Assembly (NCBI GenBank): GCA_021646415.1
Contig: SOEU01000005.1
Location: forward strand, 1 to 64,000
Reading direction: 5' to 3'
Length of the DNA stretch: 64,000 nucleotides
DNA from: Candidatus Brocadia sp.
Lineage (GTDB): Bacteria; Planctomycetota; Brocadiia; Brocadiales; Brocadiaceae
Shown here: piece by piece, positions 62,675-64,000 of the stretch
Layout of the letters: each line of letters starts with the position of its first letter
How positions within the stretch are numbered: position 1 is the first letter of the stretch
The notes under the pieces: generated by a model
The model's database searches: none
What the model was told of the DNA's origin: nothing
The model's input: the letters and a program-made list of their open reading frames with translations, nothing else
Program-made: the position numbers and the translations under genes

Positions 62675-63104
62675 TCAAAATTTTGACCACAAGGTGTGTT
62701 CCAACCACCTTTATCACCTCAACCTTTTTTCCGACAGGTATTATTTCTCCCGTATCGCTATCAGCTCTCCAGTTCTCATTTCTTATTCTGACAAGACCGG
62801 TATTTTTTATAGTATCGATTTCTTCCAGTACGACGCCTTTTTCACCAATATACCGGTTAGCACCGATACCCAACGGTTGCTTTTTGGTAAACCGTTCCGC
62901 AAATCTTCTGGAAATCGCAAAAAGCACACTTGCAATAAGGAGAAAAGCGCCCCATTGCCAGCCCATACCGAATCCCAGGATCGCTAAAATACCCGCTACT
63001 GCCGCTCCAATACCAAACCACAAAAGAAAAAATCCAGGGGTAAATATCTCACCAATAATAAAAGCGGCAGCAATAGACATCCATATCCACCAGATCTGAG
63101 TCAC
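62661..63104 (-). CDS. NfeD-family membrane protein
   Basis: 147 residues with two to three N-terminal transmembrane segments and a C-terminal OB-fold-like domain ([19 protein letters not shown] ... [13 protein letters not shown]). This short NfeD form is almost always partnered with a slipin, as here where the genes overlap. It is thought to act with the slipin in membrane organisation or quality control. Confidence 0.9.
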   Translation of the reverse strand: MTQIWWIWMSIAAAFIIGEIFTPGFFLLWFGIGAAVAGILAILGFGMGWQWGAFLLIASVLFAISRRFAERFTKKQPLGIGANRYIGEKGVVLEEIDTIKNTGLVRIRNENWRADSDTGEIIPVGKKVEVIKVVGTHLVVKILSEGG

Positions 63105-63465
63105 TTTTTTATTTCCTCGTTTTTATGAATGAGAGGGTAGCGGGTCAGATATTCATCTTTCAAAGCCAATTATGAGAGACAAGTATTGAGTTATGAAGGT
63201 CTGAACTGTTTCCCACTTGACCCTATTTTCGCGCCAATTCCTGAAGTAAATACCCCGCTAGCCGGGTGTGAATCGCAAAATATATGGTGTAGTATTTACA
63301 AAAGAAGCCCCCTTCACGATATTGCGATAGGAAATGCTTGAGATTCCCAATAGGAGAGAAGGAGTAGAAGACAAAAAAAGTCTATCACATACAGTGTGTG
63401 AGTGCAAGTATCATTTTTTGCTTATACGAAAGAGATATTTTTTAAAATATCCAGCTTTTTTATTC
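63105..63465. other. Intergenic region after the slipin-NfeD pair
   Basis: No gene is visible. A 32-base segment near 63385 (ending GTGCAAGTATCAT) resembles 61230-61275, so it is another short dispersed repeat. Confidence 0.35.
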
Positions 63466-63494
63466 TTGACACAATTGATAGTTCCCGTTTAAGA
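63466..63494 (+). promoter_or_regulatory. Putative promoter of the second leader-element copy
   Basis: TTGACA at 63466-63471 and TTAAGA at 63489-63494 are 17 bases apart. The start would fall near 63500, at the GGGGACGCAAG sequence. Confidence 0.55.
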
Positions 63495-63497
63495 TGA

Positions 63498-63608
63498 GGG
63501 GACGCAAGTAAAGGATCTTGCTAGCCGTTTAAGCAGTTTAAACCACTTATAAGACAGCCTTACTGCCGAAGGTGTTTCTGATGAATATCCTTCCAGTAAG
63601 GCTTTTTT
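63498..63608 (+). ncRNA. Partial second copy of the riboswitch-terminator element
   Basis: GGGACGCAAGTAAAGGATCT, then TGCTAGCCGTTTAAGCAGTT, and a terminator (GCCTTACTG...CAGTAAGGC, T6 at 63603-63608) mirror the element at 52646-52770 in sequence and order. The GGCAAACC half of the aptamer is missing here. With its own promoter it would give an RNA of about 105 bases with no clear downstream gene. Confidence 0.5.
63556..63608 (+). terminator. Intrinsic terminator
   Basis: GCCTTACTG(C)CGAAGG pairs with CCTTC(C)AGTAAGGC around a 16-base loop, followed by six T. Confidence 0.8.
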
Positions 63609-64000
63609 GTTTTTACGGGTAAAAAAGAGCTATGCTGAAGCCTATAGCTGTTTTCAATTCACCGAAAAACCTGATAATCTCTCATTTTATGCCAGGAATA
63701 TCCTCTTTTTCCGCATCCATTTTGTTTACTGTGATGATTCTTCGGTCGTCCGGGAAGTGCTCTTGTTTGTAGTCGATCATCTGATTGATGATCATCTCAG
63801 AAAGTTTTTCGCTGCATTTGGTATTTGAATTTCGAATTTGTCAAATAAACAAATGATAGTATAGTCAAGTTAAACACGGACAAACAAAGTTCGTTCATAC
63901 CACCCTGTAACCCGAATAAATAAACTGAAAATTCCTATACAATCGAGTTAACTCTTTCACGTATCCTTGCCCATAAAAGTTGTACCCGTTCATATACCAC
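63609..64000. other. Right-edge region, no clear gene
   Basis: A reverse-strand frame at 63682-63795 (MIINQMIDYKQEHFPDDRRI, then ITVNKMDAEKED) has protein-like codons but is only 37 residues, so it may be a remnant. Near 63917 there is AATAAACTGAAAATTCCTAT, also seen at 22101. I cannot assign anything else. Confidence 0.3.

Overview
The window looks like a chromosomal segment of a planctomycete, most probably an anammox bacterium of the Brocadiales. Two genes point to the Planctomycetes-Verrucomicrobia-Chlamydiae group: a small basic protein of the TIGR04137 type (34935-35201) and a 741-residue GreA with a long N-terminal extension (45049-47274). A Ni-dependent CO dehydrogenase, an archaeal-type PEP carboxylase, a multicopper oxidase, a CuA-type lipoprotein and many short palindromic repeats fit an anaerobic autotroph with a repeat-rich genome. 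The species is inferred, not proven.

Layout. 0-1 kb holds two wrecked toxin-antitoxin loci. 1.1-3.2 kb encodes a TMTC-like membrane TPR protein. 3.5-9 kb is a forward run for aromatic and lysine biosynthesis and tRNA charging (DAHP synthase, a flavin protein, LL-DAP-type aminotransferase, trpS, argS). 9.2-11 kb is accessory: a truncated integron integrase, an HNH nuclease ending in an attC-like site, a small cassette-like ORF and a third toxin-antitoxin locus. 11-19 kb has nth, guaB (strikingly eukaryote-like), cca, a tiny cysteine-rich protein and a U32 protein interrupted in frame by three palindromic repeats. 19-21.6 kb is an accessory pair, a reverse transcriptase overlapping a NERD nuclease-like gene. 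22.4-24.4 kb is cooS. 24.4-33.9 kb is a reverse-strand run (ligA, tldD, pilT, pilU, pmbA, a UbiA-type prenyltransferase, a radical SAM gene). 34-49.5 kb is mostly housekeeping and envelope (SPOR-like protein, aminotransferase, TlpA, ClpB, DapB, rhomboid, LptF/G, PEPC, GreA, CuA lipoprotein, HtrA). 48.9-52.7 kb is a redox-stress block (WrbA, pirin, isochorismatase-like, then two genes with in-frame UGA). 53-63.1 kb has a CAAX protease, an Nramp-like transporter, CoA-disulfide reductase-rhodanese, a YkgJ protein, an amidohydrolase, a multicopper oxidase, a haloperoxidase remnant and a slipin-NfeD pair.

The most interesting results are these. (1) Two adjacent reverse-strand genes, a thioredoxin-fold protein (51738-52307) and a rhodanese (52331-52681), each carry an in-frame UGA at a redox position, with a SECIS-like hairpin at the correct distance, so they read as a pair of selenoproteins. 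(2) Upstream of that pair is a GEMM-I (c-di-GMP-I)-like aptamer followed by a strong terminator, and a partial second copy of the element lies near the right edge. (3) A reverse transcriptase-NERD operon has a structured leader and looks like a candidate defence system. (4) A relic integron has matching cassette boundaries. (5) Palindromic repeats are inserted in frame into proteins.
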